Assembly: GCF_036421915.1 (NCBI RefSeq)
Contig: NZ_JAZGOM010000007.1
From: Georgenia_A wangjunii
GTDB taxonomy: Bacteria; Actinomycetota; Actinomycetes; Actinomycetales; Actinomycetaceae
Length of the DNA stretch: 64,000 nt
Reading direction: 5' to 3' (one strand)
Shown here: piece after piece, positions 54,863 to 63,310 of the stretch
How positions within the stretch are numbered: position 1 is the first letter of the stretch
Layout: every line of letters starts with the position of its first letter
Notes under the pieces: generated by a model
Database searches by the model: none
What the model saw: the letters and a program-made list of their open reading frames with translations, nothing else
Told to the model about the DNA's origin: nothing
Made by a program: the position numbers and the translations under genes

Positions 54863-56284
54863 ATGCGTAGAGCCAAGATTGTGTGCACGTTGGGACCGGC
54901 AACGGAGTCCCCTGACCAGGTCCAGGCGCTGGTGGACGCCGGCATGGACGTCGCTCGGATCAACCGGAGCCACGGAGATGTGGAGGCGCACGAGCGCGTC
55001 TACCACAACGTCCGGGCGGCCGCCCAGGCCTCGGGCCGTGCGGTGGCGGTGCTCGTCGACCTCCAGGGGCCGAAGATCCGCCTCGGGCGGTTCGCCGAGG
55101 GCCAGGTGGAGCTCGTCGAGGGGCAGACCTTCACGATCACCACCGAGGACGTCCCCGGCACCGCCGAGATCGCCTCGACGTCCCACCAGGGCCTCCCCGG
55201 CGACTGCCAGCCCGGTGACCGCGTCCTCATCGACGACGGCAAGGTCGCGGTCCGCGTCCTCGAGGTCGACGGCCCGCGGGTCGTCACCCGCGTCGAGGTA
55301 GCCGGCCCGGTCTCCAACCACAAGGGCATCAACCTCCCCGGCGTGGCCGTCAGCGTCCCCGCCCTGTCCGAGAAGGACAAGGAGGACCTGCGCTGGGCGC
55401 TGCGCGTCGGCGCGGACGTCATCGCGCTGTCCTTCGTCCGCTCCGCCGCGGACATCGAGGACGTCCACACGATCATGGCTGAGGAGGGGCGCAAGATCCC
55501 CGTCATCGCCAAGATCGAGAAGCCGCAGGCCGTCGACAACCTCGTCGAGATCGTCGCGGCGTTCGACGGCATCATGGTCGCCCGCGGCGACCTCGGCGTC
55601 GAGCTGCCCCTCGAGCAGGTCCCGATCGTCCAGAAGCGCGCGGTCGAGCTCGCCCGCCGCAACGCCAAGCCCGTCATCGTTGCCACGCAGGTGCTCGAGT
55701 CCATGATCACGAGCCCGCGCCCGACGCGCGCCGAGGTCTCCGACTGCGCCAACGCCATCCTCGACGGCGCGGACGCCGTCATGCTGTCCGGTGAGACCAG
55801 CGTCGGCAAGTTCCCGATCGAGTGCGTGCGCACGATGGCCCGCATCATCGAGAACACCGAGGAGCAGGGCGGGGAGCGCATCGCGCCCCTCGGCTCGAGC
55901 CCCCACACCTCCGGTGGCGTCATCACCCGGGCCGCCGCGGACATCGGCGAGACGCTCGGCGTGAAGTTCCTCGTGACGTTCAGCCAGTCCGGTGACTCGG
56001 CGCGCCGCATGTCGCGCCTGCGCTCGTCCATCCCGCTGCTCGCCTTCACCCCCCTCACCGCGACCCGCAACACGCTCGCGCTGAGCTGGGGCGTGCAGAC
56101 GTACGAGGTGCCCGAGGTCCAGCACACGGACGACATGGTCGCCCAGGTGGACCAGCTCCTCAAGTCCTCCGGCCTCGCCGAGGACGGCGACCGCGTGGTG
56201 CTCGTCGCCGGGATGCCCCCGGGCCAGACCGGCACGACGAACTCCATCCGCGTGCACAAGATCGGCACCCTGGCCACCGTCTGA
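54863..56284 (+). CDS. pyk: Pyruvate kinase
   Basis: 473 residues from the ATG at 54863. RRAKIVCTLGPATESP (2-17), the nucleotide-binding RINRSHGD (about 33-40), VDLQGPKIRLG (about 65-75), IPVIAKIEKPQAVDNL with the catalytic Lys (about 211-226), VARGDLGVELP with Mg ligands, and ATQVLESMITSPRPTRAEVSD (about 273-293). The C-terminal allosteric domain contains VKFLVTFSQSGDSARRMSRLR. It converts PEP and ADP to pyruvate and ATP. It sits 50 bp after gltD and is followed by a terminator. Confidence 0.97.
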   Translation: MRRAKIVCTLGPATESPDQVQALVDAGMDVARINRSHGDVEAHERVYHNVRAAAQASGRAVAVLVDLQGPKIRLGRFAEGQVELVEGQTFTITTEDVPGTAEIASTSHQGLPGDCQPGDRVLIDDGKVAVRVLEVDGPRVVTRVEVAGPVSNHKGINLPGVAVSVPALSEKDKEDLRWALRVGADVIALSFVRSAADIEDVHTIMAEEGRKIPVIAKIEKPQAVDNLVEIVAAFDGIMVARGDLGVELPLEQVPIVQKRAVELARRNAKPVIVATQVLESMITSPRPTRAEVSDCANAILDGADAVMLSGETSVGKFPIECVRTMARIIENTEEQGGERIAPLGSSPHTSGGVITRAAADIGETLGVKFLVTFSQSGDSARRMSRLRSSIPLLAFTPLTATRNTLALSWGVQTYEVPEVQHTDDMVAQVDQLLKSSGLAEDGDRVVLVAGMPPGQTGTTNSIRVHKIGTLATV

Positions 56285-56348
56285 CCCCGTTGGTGGTGGC
56301 CGGTCCTGCTGGCCCTGGAGGGCGACGCCCTCACCGCTCGACGCTAGA

Positions 56349-56379
56349 AGGCCCCGCCGGGTCCGTCCGGCGGGGCTTT
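56349..56379. terminator. Rho-independent-type terminator after pyk
   Basis: GCCCCGCCGG (56351-56360) and CCGGCGGGGC (56367-56376) form a 10-bp stem with a 6-nt loop, flanked by AAG and TTT, 65 bp after the pyk stop. Confidence 0.85.
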
Positions 56380-56682
56380 CGCGTCCCTTACGGCGGCGCC
56401 GGTCGTCCGGCCGGCTACTGCTGCGCGACGTCGTCGTCGGTCACCTCGACCATGCCGTTGCCGAACCGTCGCTCGCGCTCGCCCGGTTGGGGTCCGGTAG
56501 ATGCGCGCGCCGGCAGTGTGGACGGGAGAGGGGGCGCGCGAGTTGCATAGCCCCATGGTGATCCAGAGGGGCACGAGCGCCGACCGCACCCGGCGGGCTG
56601 CTGCGGACGACAGGCCAGGAGCCCGGCCCGTGAGCGTGATGGCTGCAGGCGCAGGCGGACGGGCGAGCGAGGCGGTGGCCCG
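56380..56682. other. Intergenic region with a possible minus-strand gene remnant (56415-56490)
   Basis: On the minus strand a short frame ends ERRFGNGMVEVTDDDVAQQ with a TAG stop at 56415. It looks like a genuine hydrophilic C-terminus, but no credible upstream body is present, so it may be the 3' end left by a deletion. The remaining sequence to 56682 shows no gene or clear promoter. Confidence 0.3.
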
Positions 56683-57147
56683 ATGATCGCTGTCGAGACC
56701 GTCCTGGTCGTGCTGGCTGCGGTCGGCAGCGGGGCCGTCGGTGGGGTGTTCTTCACGTTCGACGGTTTCGTCCTGCGCGCTCTCGCCCGGCTCCCCGGCG
56801 ACGGGGGCGCCGACGCCATGCGCGCCATCAACGTCACGGCCGTCCGTCCGCCCCTCATGATCGCGATGTTCGGCACCGCGGCACTGGCGGTGGCCGTGGT
56901 GGTCCTCGGGGCGCGGACCGACGACGGCGTTCGGGCAGCGCTGCTCGTCGGCGGGAGCCTCACCTATCTTCTCGGCGTCATCGGCACGACGATCGCCCGG
57001 AACGTGCCGCTCAACGATGCCCTCGCCGCGGAGCGCACCGGGGCGATGTGGGAGCGGTACCTGCGCTCATGGGGCCGCACGAACCGGGTCCGCACGGTCG
57101 CCGGCCTCCTCGGCGCCGCGGCGCTCACCGTGGGCCTGACCAGGTGA
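56683..57147 (+). CDS. DUF1772 (anthrone-oxygenase-like) membrane protein
   Basis: 154 residues with four hydrophobic segments (about 5-28, 55-78, 85-105, 132-150). The conserved polar residues of DUF1772 appear as GGVFFTFDGFVL near the start, AINVTAVRPPL, NVPLNDAL and the Trp-Trp-Asn-Arg pattern MWERYLRSWGRTNRVRT. The family name comes from fungal anthrone oxygenases; bacterial members are uncharacterised. The spacer 57148-57294 downstream has no gene. Confidence 0.78.
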   Translation: MIAVETVLVVLAAVGSGAVGGVFFTFDGFVLRALARLPGDGGADAMRAINVTAVRPPLMIAMFGTAALAVAVVVLGARTDDGVRAALLVGGSLTYLLGVIGTTIARNVPLNDALAAERTGAMWERYLRSWGRTNRVRTVAGLLGAAALTVGLTR

Positions 57148-57294
57148 GAGAACGAACGGCGCCGAGGACAGGTCGTTGTCCACGTCCCGTTCACGGCCTC
57201 GTCATCGCTCGCTCCCGCGTTGTTCCACGGGGCCTGGTTGTCTCGGCGCTGACGCGCGTGCTCGCGCGCCCTCCTTCCCTCTGATCGGAGAACC

Positions 57295-59838
57295 GTGCGC
57301 ATATCCGGACGACGGCCCCTCACGACCGCTGCGGCCGCCGCGCTGACCGCCCTCATGGCGGGTGCCCCCGCGGTGCCCGCCACCGCCGACATCGAGCCGG
57401 CGGACGAGACGAGCTCCCGGTGGACCCTCGCCACCCTGCCGGACACCCAGTTCTACTCCCGCTACGCCGCCGACCAGTTCCAGCCGCGCTACGGCAGCAA
57501 CCCCTACCAGGTGCAGGCCGAGTGGTTGGCCGAGGTCCACGAGGACCTCAACATCCCCCTCGTCGCTCACCTCGGTGACCTCGTGGACCGCGCCTCGGTC
57601 GAGCGCGAGTGGGTCGCCGCCGATGCCGCGCACCGGGCGCTCGAGGGGGCCGGGCTGCCGTACTCGGTCCTGCCGGGCAACCACGACCTGACGAACACGC
57701 GCGTCCCCGACCGCGAGCTCGGCGCCAACGAGCCGTACCTGCGGTGGTTCGGTCCGCAGCGGGCACTGGCCCAGTCCACCGACGCGGGTCGGGACGAGAG
57801 CGGCTTCAGCGAGTACCACGTCTTCGAGGCCGAGGGGCAGGAGTACCTCATGCTCGCCCTCGCCTGGCGGGTCTCGGACGAGACCCTCGCCTGGGCCGAG
57901 GACGTCATGGCCGAGCACCCGACGTTGCCGACGATCCTCACGTCGCACGAGATCCTGGGCGTCGACTCCGACGGGGTGACGGCGGTGACCGGTGCCAACG
58001 GAGAGCGGCTCTGGCAGGAGCTCATCCGCTCGAACGACCAGATCTTCCTCACCATCTCCGGCCACAACCACGGCTCGGCGTACCGCACCCTGGAGAACGA
58101 CAACGGCAACGAGGTCATTCAGGTCCTCCAGGACTGGCAGATGAACTACGAGGGCGGCAACGGCTTCCTCGGTCTCTTCGAGTTCGACCTGGCCAACGAC
58201 GCGATCCACGTCTCGGCGCCCTCGCCGTGGGTGGTGTGGAAGCCGCAGGAGGCGCTGACCGTGTACGACCAGCCGTTCCTCGACGCCCCGAACGAGGAGT
58301 TCACCCTCGAGGTGGACTTCACGGAGCGCTTCTCCGGGTTCAACCCCGACTGGGAGCCCGGCGACGGGCAGTACCCGTCGCTGACCCAGCGCGCCCGCGA
58401 CATCATCCTCGACGGGTTCGAGGGCGTTCCCGCGGTCAGCCGTGACCTGCCCGGGTCCGTCGAGGACTACCCGCGCGTGGACGGCACGGTCGCGCACTGG
58501 CGCCCGAACCTCGTCGACGCCGAGATCGGCGACGTGCTCCCCGAGGGCAGCGTCCTCCCCGACGTCGTCCTCGCCGAGCAGGCGATGACCCGTGGCCCGG
58601 TGGCGACCTCGCCCACGGCGCGGGAGGAGGACGTCACCCTGTGCCAGGGCCATGCCTTCTCGGCGTCGTCCAGCGGCATCTGCTTCGCCAACTCCTCGCG
58701 CCCCGCCAACCGGTTCAGCTACTTCAGCACCGAGACCGGTGTTCCCGTCAACAACGTCGACCTGAGCGACGGCTACACGATCGAGGCGTTCATCAACATC
58801 TCCGAGGAGTGGAACGCCACCGACAACGCGTGGACCCGCGCCCTGGCGCGCACGGGCAACCGGTCGCGCCTCGAGGGCATGCCGCGCATCACCGACTACA
58901 CGGCGTCGCCGGCCTCCATCGGCTTCTCCAACCTGCGTGAGTTCCAGTGGACCGTCGTCCCGGAGGATCCCCGCACGGGCGACCGCACCGCGTGGTCCGG
59001 CGAGATCACCTCCGACGACTGGTACCACCTCGCCATCGTCAACACCCCGGAGGACGGGGCCGTGACCATGTACGTCGACGGCATGCCGATCCTGCGCAAC
59101 ATCACCGACGGCAACGGGATGGCCTTCGAGGAGGACTTCCCATGGATGATCGGCGCCGCGCTGAGCAACGACCTCATCGGCTCGGGCTGGCACGGCGGTG
59201 TCGGTGAGGTGCGGATCATCGACCGCGCGACCGAGCCGGGTGACTGGCTCATCGACCGGCCCGACGTCTCCCGCTTCGAGCCCGCGACGACCCGGATCGA
59301 GATCACGGAGGGCGAGCCGCTTCCCGCGCTCACCGGCACCGGCCACCCGGGTGCGACGATCCGCGCCGAGGGCTCCGTCTCGGGCGAGGCCGTCGTCGGC
59401 GAGGACGGAACGTGGACGCTCGAGGGAATCCTCGACCTCGACGACGCCGCGGCGGGTACGTACGAGGCCGACCTCACCCAGGGCTTCGGCGAGCGCCGGT
59501 CCGCGGCCGTGGCCCTCACGGTCGTCGTCGACGAGGCCCCGACCACGCTGCCCGCCACCGTGCTCGCGGAGACCCGGTGCACCGCCGGGCGCGTCACGCT
59601 GGTCGCGCGGGTGACCAACGACTCGGCGTCCACCGTCGACGTCAACGTGGAGACGGCCTACGGGACGCACACCGTCACGGACGTCGAGCCCGGGCGGTCC
59701 GTGCTCCGAGCGTTCTCGACGCGTCTGCCCGCCATCGAGGCCGGCATCGCACACGTGTCCGTCAACGGAGTCATCGACGGCGAGGGCCTCACCTCGTCCT
59801 TCACGGCCGAGTACGCGGACAAGGGGTGCAGCCGCTGA
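57295..59838 (+). CDS. Secreted metallophosphoesterase with LamG-like and Ig-like domains
   Basis: 847 residues from a GTG at 57295, with CGGAGAA upstream. A Sec signal peptide (residues 1 to about 31, Arg-rich then Ala/Leu-rich, ending ATA) precedes a calcineurin-like phosphoesterase domain: LPDTQFY (about 48-54), HLGDLVD, LPGNHDLTNTR, LTSHEILG and SGHNHGSAYR carry the metal ligands. A concanavalin/LamG-like domain (about 480-650: YTIEAFINISEEW, SDDWYHLAIVNTPEDGAVTMYVDGMPI) follows, then an Ig-like module (about 665-750) and a C-terminal beta domain with two Cys. There is no sortase motif or C-terminal membrane anchor. It probably hydrolyses extracellular phosphoesters while binding a glycan. 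Confidence 0.9.
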   Translation: MRISGRRPLTTAAAAALTALMAGAPAVPATADIEPADETSSRWTLATLPDTQFYSRYAADQFQPRYGSNPYQVQAEWLAEVHEDLNIPLVAHLGDLVDRASVEREWVAADAAHRALEGAGLPYSVLPGNHDLTNTRVPDRELGANEPYLRWFGPQRALAQSTDAGRDESGFSEYHVFEAEGQEYLMLALAWRVSDETLAWAEDVMAEHPTLPTILTSHEILGVDSDGVTAVTGANGERLWQELIRSNDQIFLTISGHNHGSAYRTLENDNGNEVIQVLQDWQMNYEGGNGFLGLFEFDLANDAIHVSAPSPWVVWKPQEALTVYDQPFLDAPNEEFTLEVDFTERFSGFNPDWEPGDGQYPSLTQRARDIILDGFEGVPAVSRDLPGSVEDYPRVDGTVAHWRPNLVDAEIGDVLPEGSVLPDVVLAEQAMTRGPVATSPTAREEDVTLCQGHAFSASSSGICFANSSRPANRFSYFSTETGVPVNNVDLSDGYTIEAFINISEEWNATDNAWTRALARTGNRSRLEGMPRITDYTASPASIGFSNLREFQWTVVPEDPRTGDRTAWSGEITSDDWYHLAIVNTPEDGAVTMYVDGMPILRNITDGNGMAFEEDFPWMIGAALSNDLIGSGWHGGVGEVRIIDRATEPGDWLIDRPDVSRFEPATTRIEITEGEPLPALTGTGHPGATIRAEGSVSGEAVVGEDGTWTLEGILDLDDAAAGTYEADLTQGFGERRSAAVALTVVVDEAPTTLPATVLAETRCTAGRVTLVARVTNDSASTVDVNVETAYGTHTVTDVEPGRSVLRAFSTRLPAIEAGIAHVSVNGVIDGEGLTSSFTAEYADKGCSR

Positions 59839-59852
59839 GCAGCGGTGAGTGA

Positions 59853-59884
59853 TGACGGGGCGGACGTTCTCGTCCGCCCCGTCA
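59853..59884. terminator. Bidirectional hairpin between convergent genes
   Basis: Perfect 14-bp arms (59853-59866 and 59871-59884) around a TTCT loop, 15 bp after the phosphoesterase stop and 50 bp before the end of the AAA ATPase gene on the opposite strand. No T tract follows. Confidence 0.75.
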
Positions 59885-59934
59885 CCACGTCACAGTCTGG
59901 TCGCGACGGCCCGGCCCCCCTTTTTGGCCCTCCG

Positions 59935-61053
59935 TCAGCGCGCGGGCCACCCCCAGCGAGGCGCGTCCAGGAGTCCCTGCCCGGCGATGGTCGTCACGCC
60001 GTCGGCCTTGGTGAGCTCGATGAGCGTCACGTCGTCGGAGCGGAGGGCGCGGACCAGGTCGGGGGAGTGGGTGACGACGACGACCTGCGACCGGGTCGAG
60101 GCGTCGACGACGAGCGCGCCGAGTGCCGCCATGAGGCTCGGGTGGAGGCTCGACTCCGGCTCGTTGAGGACGAGCAGGCCGGGTGGCCGCGGCGAGAGCA
60201 GGGCGGCGGCGAGGAGGAGGAAGCGCAACGTGCCGTCGGACAGCTCCGGTGCGCCGAGCGGCCGCTGCAGGCCCGGCTGGTGGAGGCGGATGCGGCAGGT
60301 GCCGTCGTCGTCCTCCGCGAGCTCGAGCGTCGATCCCTCGAAGGCGGAGCCGACGGCGGCGTGGAGGGCGCGGCGGTCGCCGAGGCGGTCGATCGTGAGG
60401 AGGGCGCCCGCGAGGTCGTCGCCGGTGGCGGCGAGGACGGGCGTGTACGTGGCGAGTCCCGGACGGCGGGCCGCGGCGTCGGCGTCCGTGCGGAAGTGGT
60501 CGTAGAAGCGCCAGCGGCTCGCCTGCTCGCGGACGGCGAAGAGCTCGGGCGTCTCGGTGGGGTCGGCGATGGCGGACATGAGCGACTCGTGGACGCCGAG
60601 CTGCCACTCGGCGGTGCGCCAGTCGCCGTCGTCGTCGCGGGTGCGGACGCGGGGGCCGCGCCGGTCGGCGAGCAAGGTTGAGGGGCGCAGGACCTCGCCG
60701 GACCAGACGGCCTCGGTCTTGATCTCGGGGTCGCGTGGGAAGCCGATGGGCGGGTTGGAGGGCTGCGGGAGCCCGAGGTCGATGGCGTAGGAGAAGTCGT
60801 CGCTCGCGAAACCGAGCCGCATGGTGACCGGCCCCTTCGAGCGCGGCCCGGCGTAGAGGGCCGAGCGCATGCCGCCCTCGCGCGCGAGGTTCGAGATCGC
60901 GCCGTCGCGCGTGAAGTCGCCGAGCAGCCGCAACGCCCGGTAGAAGCTCGTCTTCCCGCTGCCGTTCGCACCCGTGACGACGTTGAGCGGCCCGAGCGTC
61001 GTGGCGATCTCGCGCAGGGACCGGTAGTTCTCGATCGCGACGGTTCTGATCAC
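59935..61053 (-). CDS. AAA family ATPase (AAA_21/RecF-like, stand-alone)
   Basis: 372 residues from a GTG at 61053. IENYRSLREIATTLGPLNVVTGANGSGKTSFYRAL (starting about residue 8) gives the Walker A (about 28-35). After a variable middle, ELSDGTLRFLLLAAALL (about 271-287) is the ABC-type signature region and LLVLNEPESSLHP (about 294-306) the Walker B, with the Asn-Glu variant common in this branch. THSPDLVRAL is the late His loop. There is no TOPRIM domain, unlike OLD nucleases, and no partner toxin or nuclease gene beside it. Its role, perhaps DNA repair or phage defence, is unknown. Confidence 0.87.
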   Translation of the reverse strand: MIRTVAIENYRSLREIATTLGPLNVVTGANGSGKTSFYRALRLLGDFTRDGAISNLAREGGMRSALYAGPRSKGPVTMRLGFASDDFSYAIDLGLPQPSNPPIGFPRDPEIKTEAVWSGEVLRPSTLLADRRGPRVRTRDDDGDWRTAEWQLGVHESLMSAIADPTETPELFAVREQASRWRFYDHFRTDADAAARRPGLATYTPVLAATGDDLAGALLTIDRLGDRRALHAAVGSAFEGSTLELAEDDDGTCRIRLHQPGLQRPLGAPELSDGTLRFLLLAAALLSPRPPGLLVLNEPESSLHPSLMAALGALVVDASTRSQVVVVTHSPDLVRALRSDDVTLIELTKADGVTTIAGQGLLDAPRWGWPAR

Positions 61054-61131
61054 CGGTTCACCCTAGGAGGCAGCGGGGACACTCGGGCCGCGACGTGCGC
61101 GCCCCGAGCGAGGAGCGCGTCGCGGCGCCAG

Positions 61132-63264
61132 CTACGCGGAGCCCGGTGCGACCTGGCCGGTGAGCACGGCGGGGTCGGACGTCGGGAGGTCGCACACGAA
61201 GCCGCGGCAGGCGTAGGCAGTCGGCTGGCCGTCGACGAGGGGGCGTCCTTCGAGCAGCTCGACCGCCGGGAGCGTTCCCGCGGGAACGTCTCCGCTACGG
61301 GTGTCGGCGTCTGTCGCGGTCCCGGCGCCCAGCGCGACGACGAGGCCCGGCGCGGGGGAGCGGAGCGCCGTCAGGTGGAGCTCCCGTGTGCGGGGGTCGT
61401 CCGCCGGGCCGACGACGGCGACCTGGCGCGGTCCGTCGAGCGCCGCCTCGGTCACCGCGAGGGCCCACCCCGCGGCCCGGGGGTACGCCGTCGCGATCGG
61501 CGCGACGTGCGCGAGGGCTGCCTCGGCCTCGGCGCGGATGTCGAGGTCGCCCGTGAGGGCGCTGTACGTGAGGAGCACCCCGGCGGCCAGGGCGTGGCCG
61601 GACGGGGTCGGGCCGTCGGCGGCGTCACGCGGGCGGGTGATCCGGGCCAACGCCGCGTCGGTCTCGTCGGCGGCGGTGTCGAAGTACGTGCCGTCGTCAC
61701 CGGCGAAGCGCGTCCGGATCGCCTCGATGAGCTGACCTGCGACACGAGCATGCCGCTCGGTCCCGGTGGCCGCGTACAGGGCGAGGAGGCCCTCGGCGAG
61801 GCCGGCGTAGTCCTCGAGCACCGCCGGGCTCGTGCCCGCGGCGCCGTCACGGGAGGTGCGGACAAGCCGCAACGGCGACCCGCCGTCGCCGTCCACCGAC
61901 GTGCCCGACGACTGAGCCGAGGCGCCCGCACCCACCCGGTGCACGTCGAGGACCAACGCGGCCGCCGTCTCTGCGGCCTCCACCCATCCCGGGCGCTCGA
62001 GCAGCGCGCCGGCCTCGGCGAGCGCCGCGATGGCCAAGCCGTTCCAGGACGTGACCACCTTGTCGTCCCGTGCCGGCCGGGTCCGCTGCTCGCGGGCCTC
62101 CTTGAGGGCACGTCGAACCGCGGCGTAGCGCTGCAGGTCGTCGGGCTCCGCCCGCAGCTGCAGCACGGAGGACCCGTGCTCGAACGTCCCGGCGTCGGTC
62201 ACGTCCCAGACGCCGGCGGCCCACGCTCCGTCGTCGTCGCCGAGCTCGTCGCGCAGCTGCGCCGGCGTCCACACGTAGAAGGTGCCCTCGGCGCCGTCGC
62301 TGTCCGCGTCGAGGGAGGAGGCGAAGGCGCCCTCCGGCGTGCGCAGCTCGGCGAGCAACCACTGCGCCGTCTCCTCGGTGACCCGGCGGGCGAGGGGCGA
62401 GCCGGTCTGGCGCCACCAGTGGACGTAGACGCGCAGGAGCAGTGCGTTGTCGTAGAGCATCTTCTCGAAGTGGGGGACCACCCAGTCCGCGTCGACGCTG
62501 TACCGCGCGAAGCCTCCCGCGAGCTGGTCGTACATCCCGCCGCGGACCATGAGCTCGAGCGTGTGCTCGGCCATGGCGAGGGCGAGGTCGTCGCCGGTGC
62601 GGGCGTGGCGGCGCAGGAGCCACTCGCACATCATCGACGGCGGAAACTTCGGCGCCCCACCGAAGCCGCCGCGCCTGGTGTCGTAGGAGCGCTCGATCAC
62701 GGTCAGCGCCTCGGCCGTCTCCTCCTCGCCGAGCGGCTCGCCGGCCCCGGGGAACGCCCGGTTCGCCTGGGCGGCGATGCCCCGGCTCAGCTCGCGGGCG
62801 GAGGTGACGACGCCGTCCCGGTTCCCGCTCCAGGCGCGCCCGACCGCGTCGAGCAGCTGGCTGAAGGCGGGGAGTCCCTGCACGGGGCGCGGCGGGAAGT
62901 ACGTGCCGCAGAAGAAGGGCTCACCGTCGGGCGTGGCGAAGACGGTCATGGGCCAACCGCCCTGGCCGGTCGTCGCCTGCGTGGCCGCCATGTAGACGGC
63001 GTCGACGTCGGGACGCTCCTCGCGGTCGACCTTGACGTTGACGAAGCCGGCGTTCATGAGCTCGGCGACGGCCGGGTCCTCGAACGACTCGTGCGCCATG
63101 ACGTGGCACCAGTGGCACGCGGCGTAACCGACCGAGATGAGCAGCGGGACGTCCCGACGGCGTGCCTCGACGAAGGCCTCGTCGCCCCACTCGTACCAGT
63201 CGACGGGATTGTCCTTGTGCTGGAGCAGGTAGGGGCTCGTTGCGCGGCTCAGGCGGTTGGTCAT
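61132..63264 (-). CDS. Thioredoxin-domain protein (DUF255/YyaL-SSP411 family)
   Basis: 710 residues from the ATG at 63264. It opens NRLSRATSPYLLQHKDNPVDWYEWGDEAF, the DUF255 hallmark, then VGYAACHWCHVMAHESFED with the redox pair C50-x-x-C53 and NVKVDREERPDVD. The remainder (about 190-700) is an alpha/alpha-barrel like N-acylglucosamine epimerase (GGMYDQLAGGFARYSVDADWVVPHFEKMLYDNA, SSLDADSDGAEGTFYVWTP). A C-terminal Cys pair occurs in YACRGFVCDLP. Function is uncertain; redox-linked sugar or protein modification has been suggested for the family. It is preceded on the same strand by the monooxygenase gene, 46 bp away. Confidence 0.93.
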   Translation of the reverse strand: MTNRLSRATSPYLLQHKDNPVDWYEWGDEAFVEARRRDVPLLISVGYAACHWCHVMAHESFEDPAVAELMNAGFVNVKVDREERPDVDAVYMAATQATTGQGGWPMTVFATPDGEPFFCGTYFPPRPVQGLPAFSQLLDAVGRAWSGNRDGVVTSARELSRGIAAQANRAFPGAGEPLGEEETAEALTVIERSYDTRRGGFGGAPKFPPSMMCEWLLRRHARTGDDLALAMAEHTLELMVRGGMYDQLAGGFARYSVDADWVVPHFEKMLYDNALLLRVYVHWWRQTGSPLARRVTEETAQWLLAELRTPEGAFASSLDADSDGAEGTFYVWTPAQLRDELGDDDGAWAAGVWDVTDAGTFEHGSSVLQLRAEPDDLQRYAAVRRALKEAREQRTRPARDDKVVTSWNGLAIAALAEAGALLERPGWVEAAETAAALVLDVHRVGAGASAQSSGTSVDGDGGSPLRLVRTSRDGAAGTSPAVLEDYAGLAEGLLALYAATGTERHARVAGQLIEAIRTRFAGDDGTYFDTAADETDAALARITRPRDAADGPTPSGHALAAGVLLTYSALTGDLDIRAEAEAALAHVAPIATAYPRAAGWALAVTEAALDGPRQVAVVGPADDPRTRELHLTALRSPAPGLVVALGAGTATDADTRSGDVPAGTLPAVELLEGRPLVDGQPTAYACRGFVCDLPTSDPAVLTGQVAPGSA

Positions 63265-63310
63265 CGTCCATGGTGGCCACGAGTGGCGGGGGAGTGCCAC
63301 CGGTGAACGG

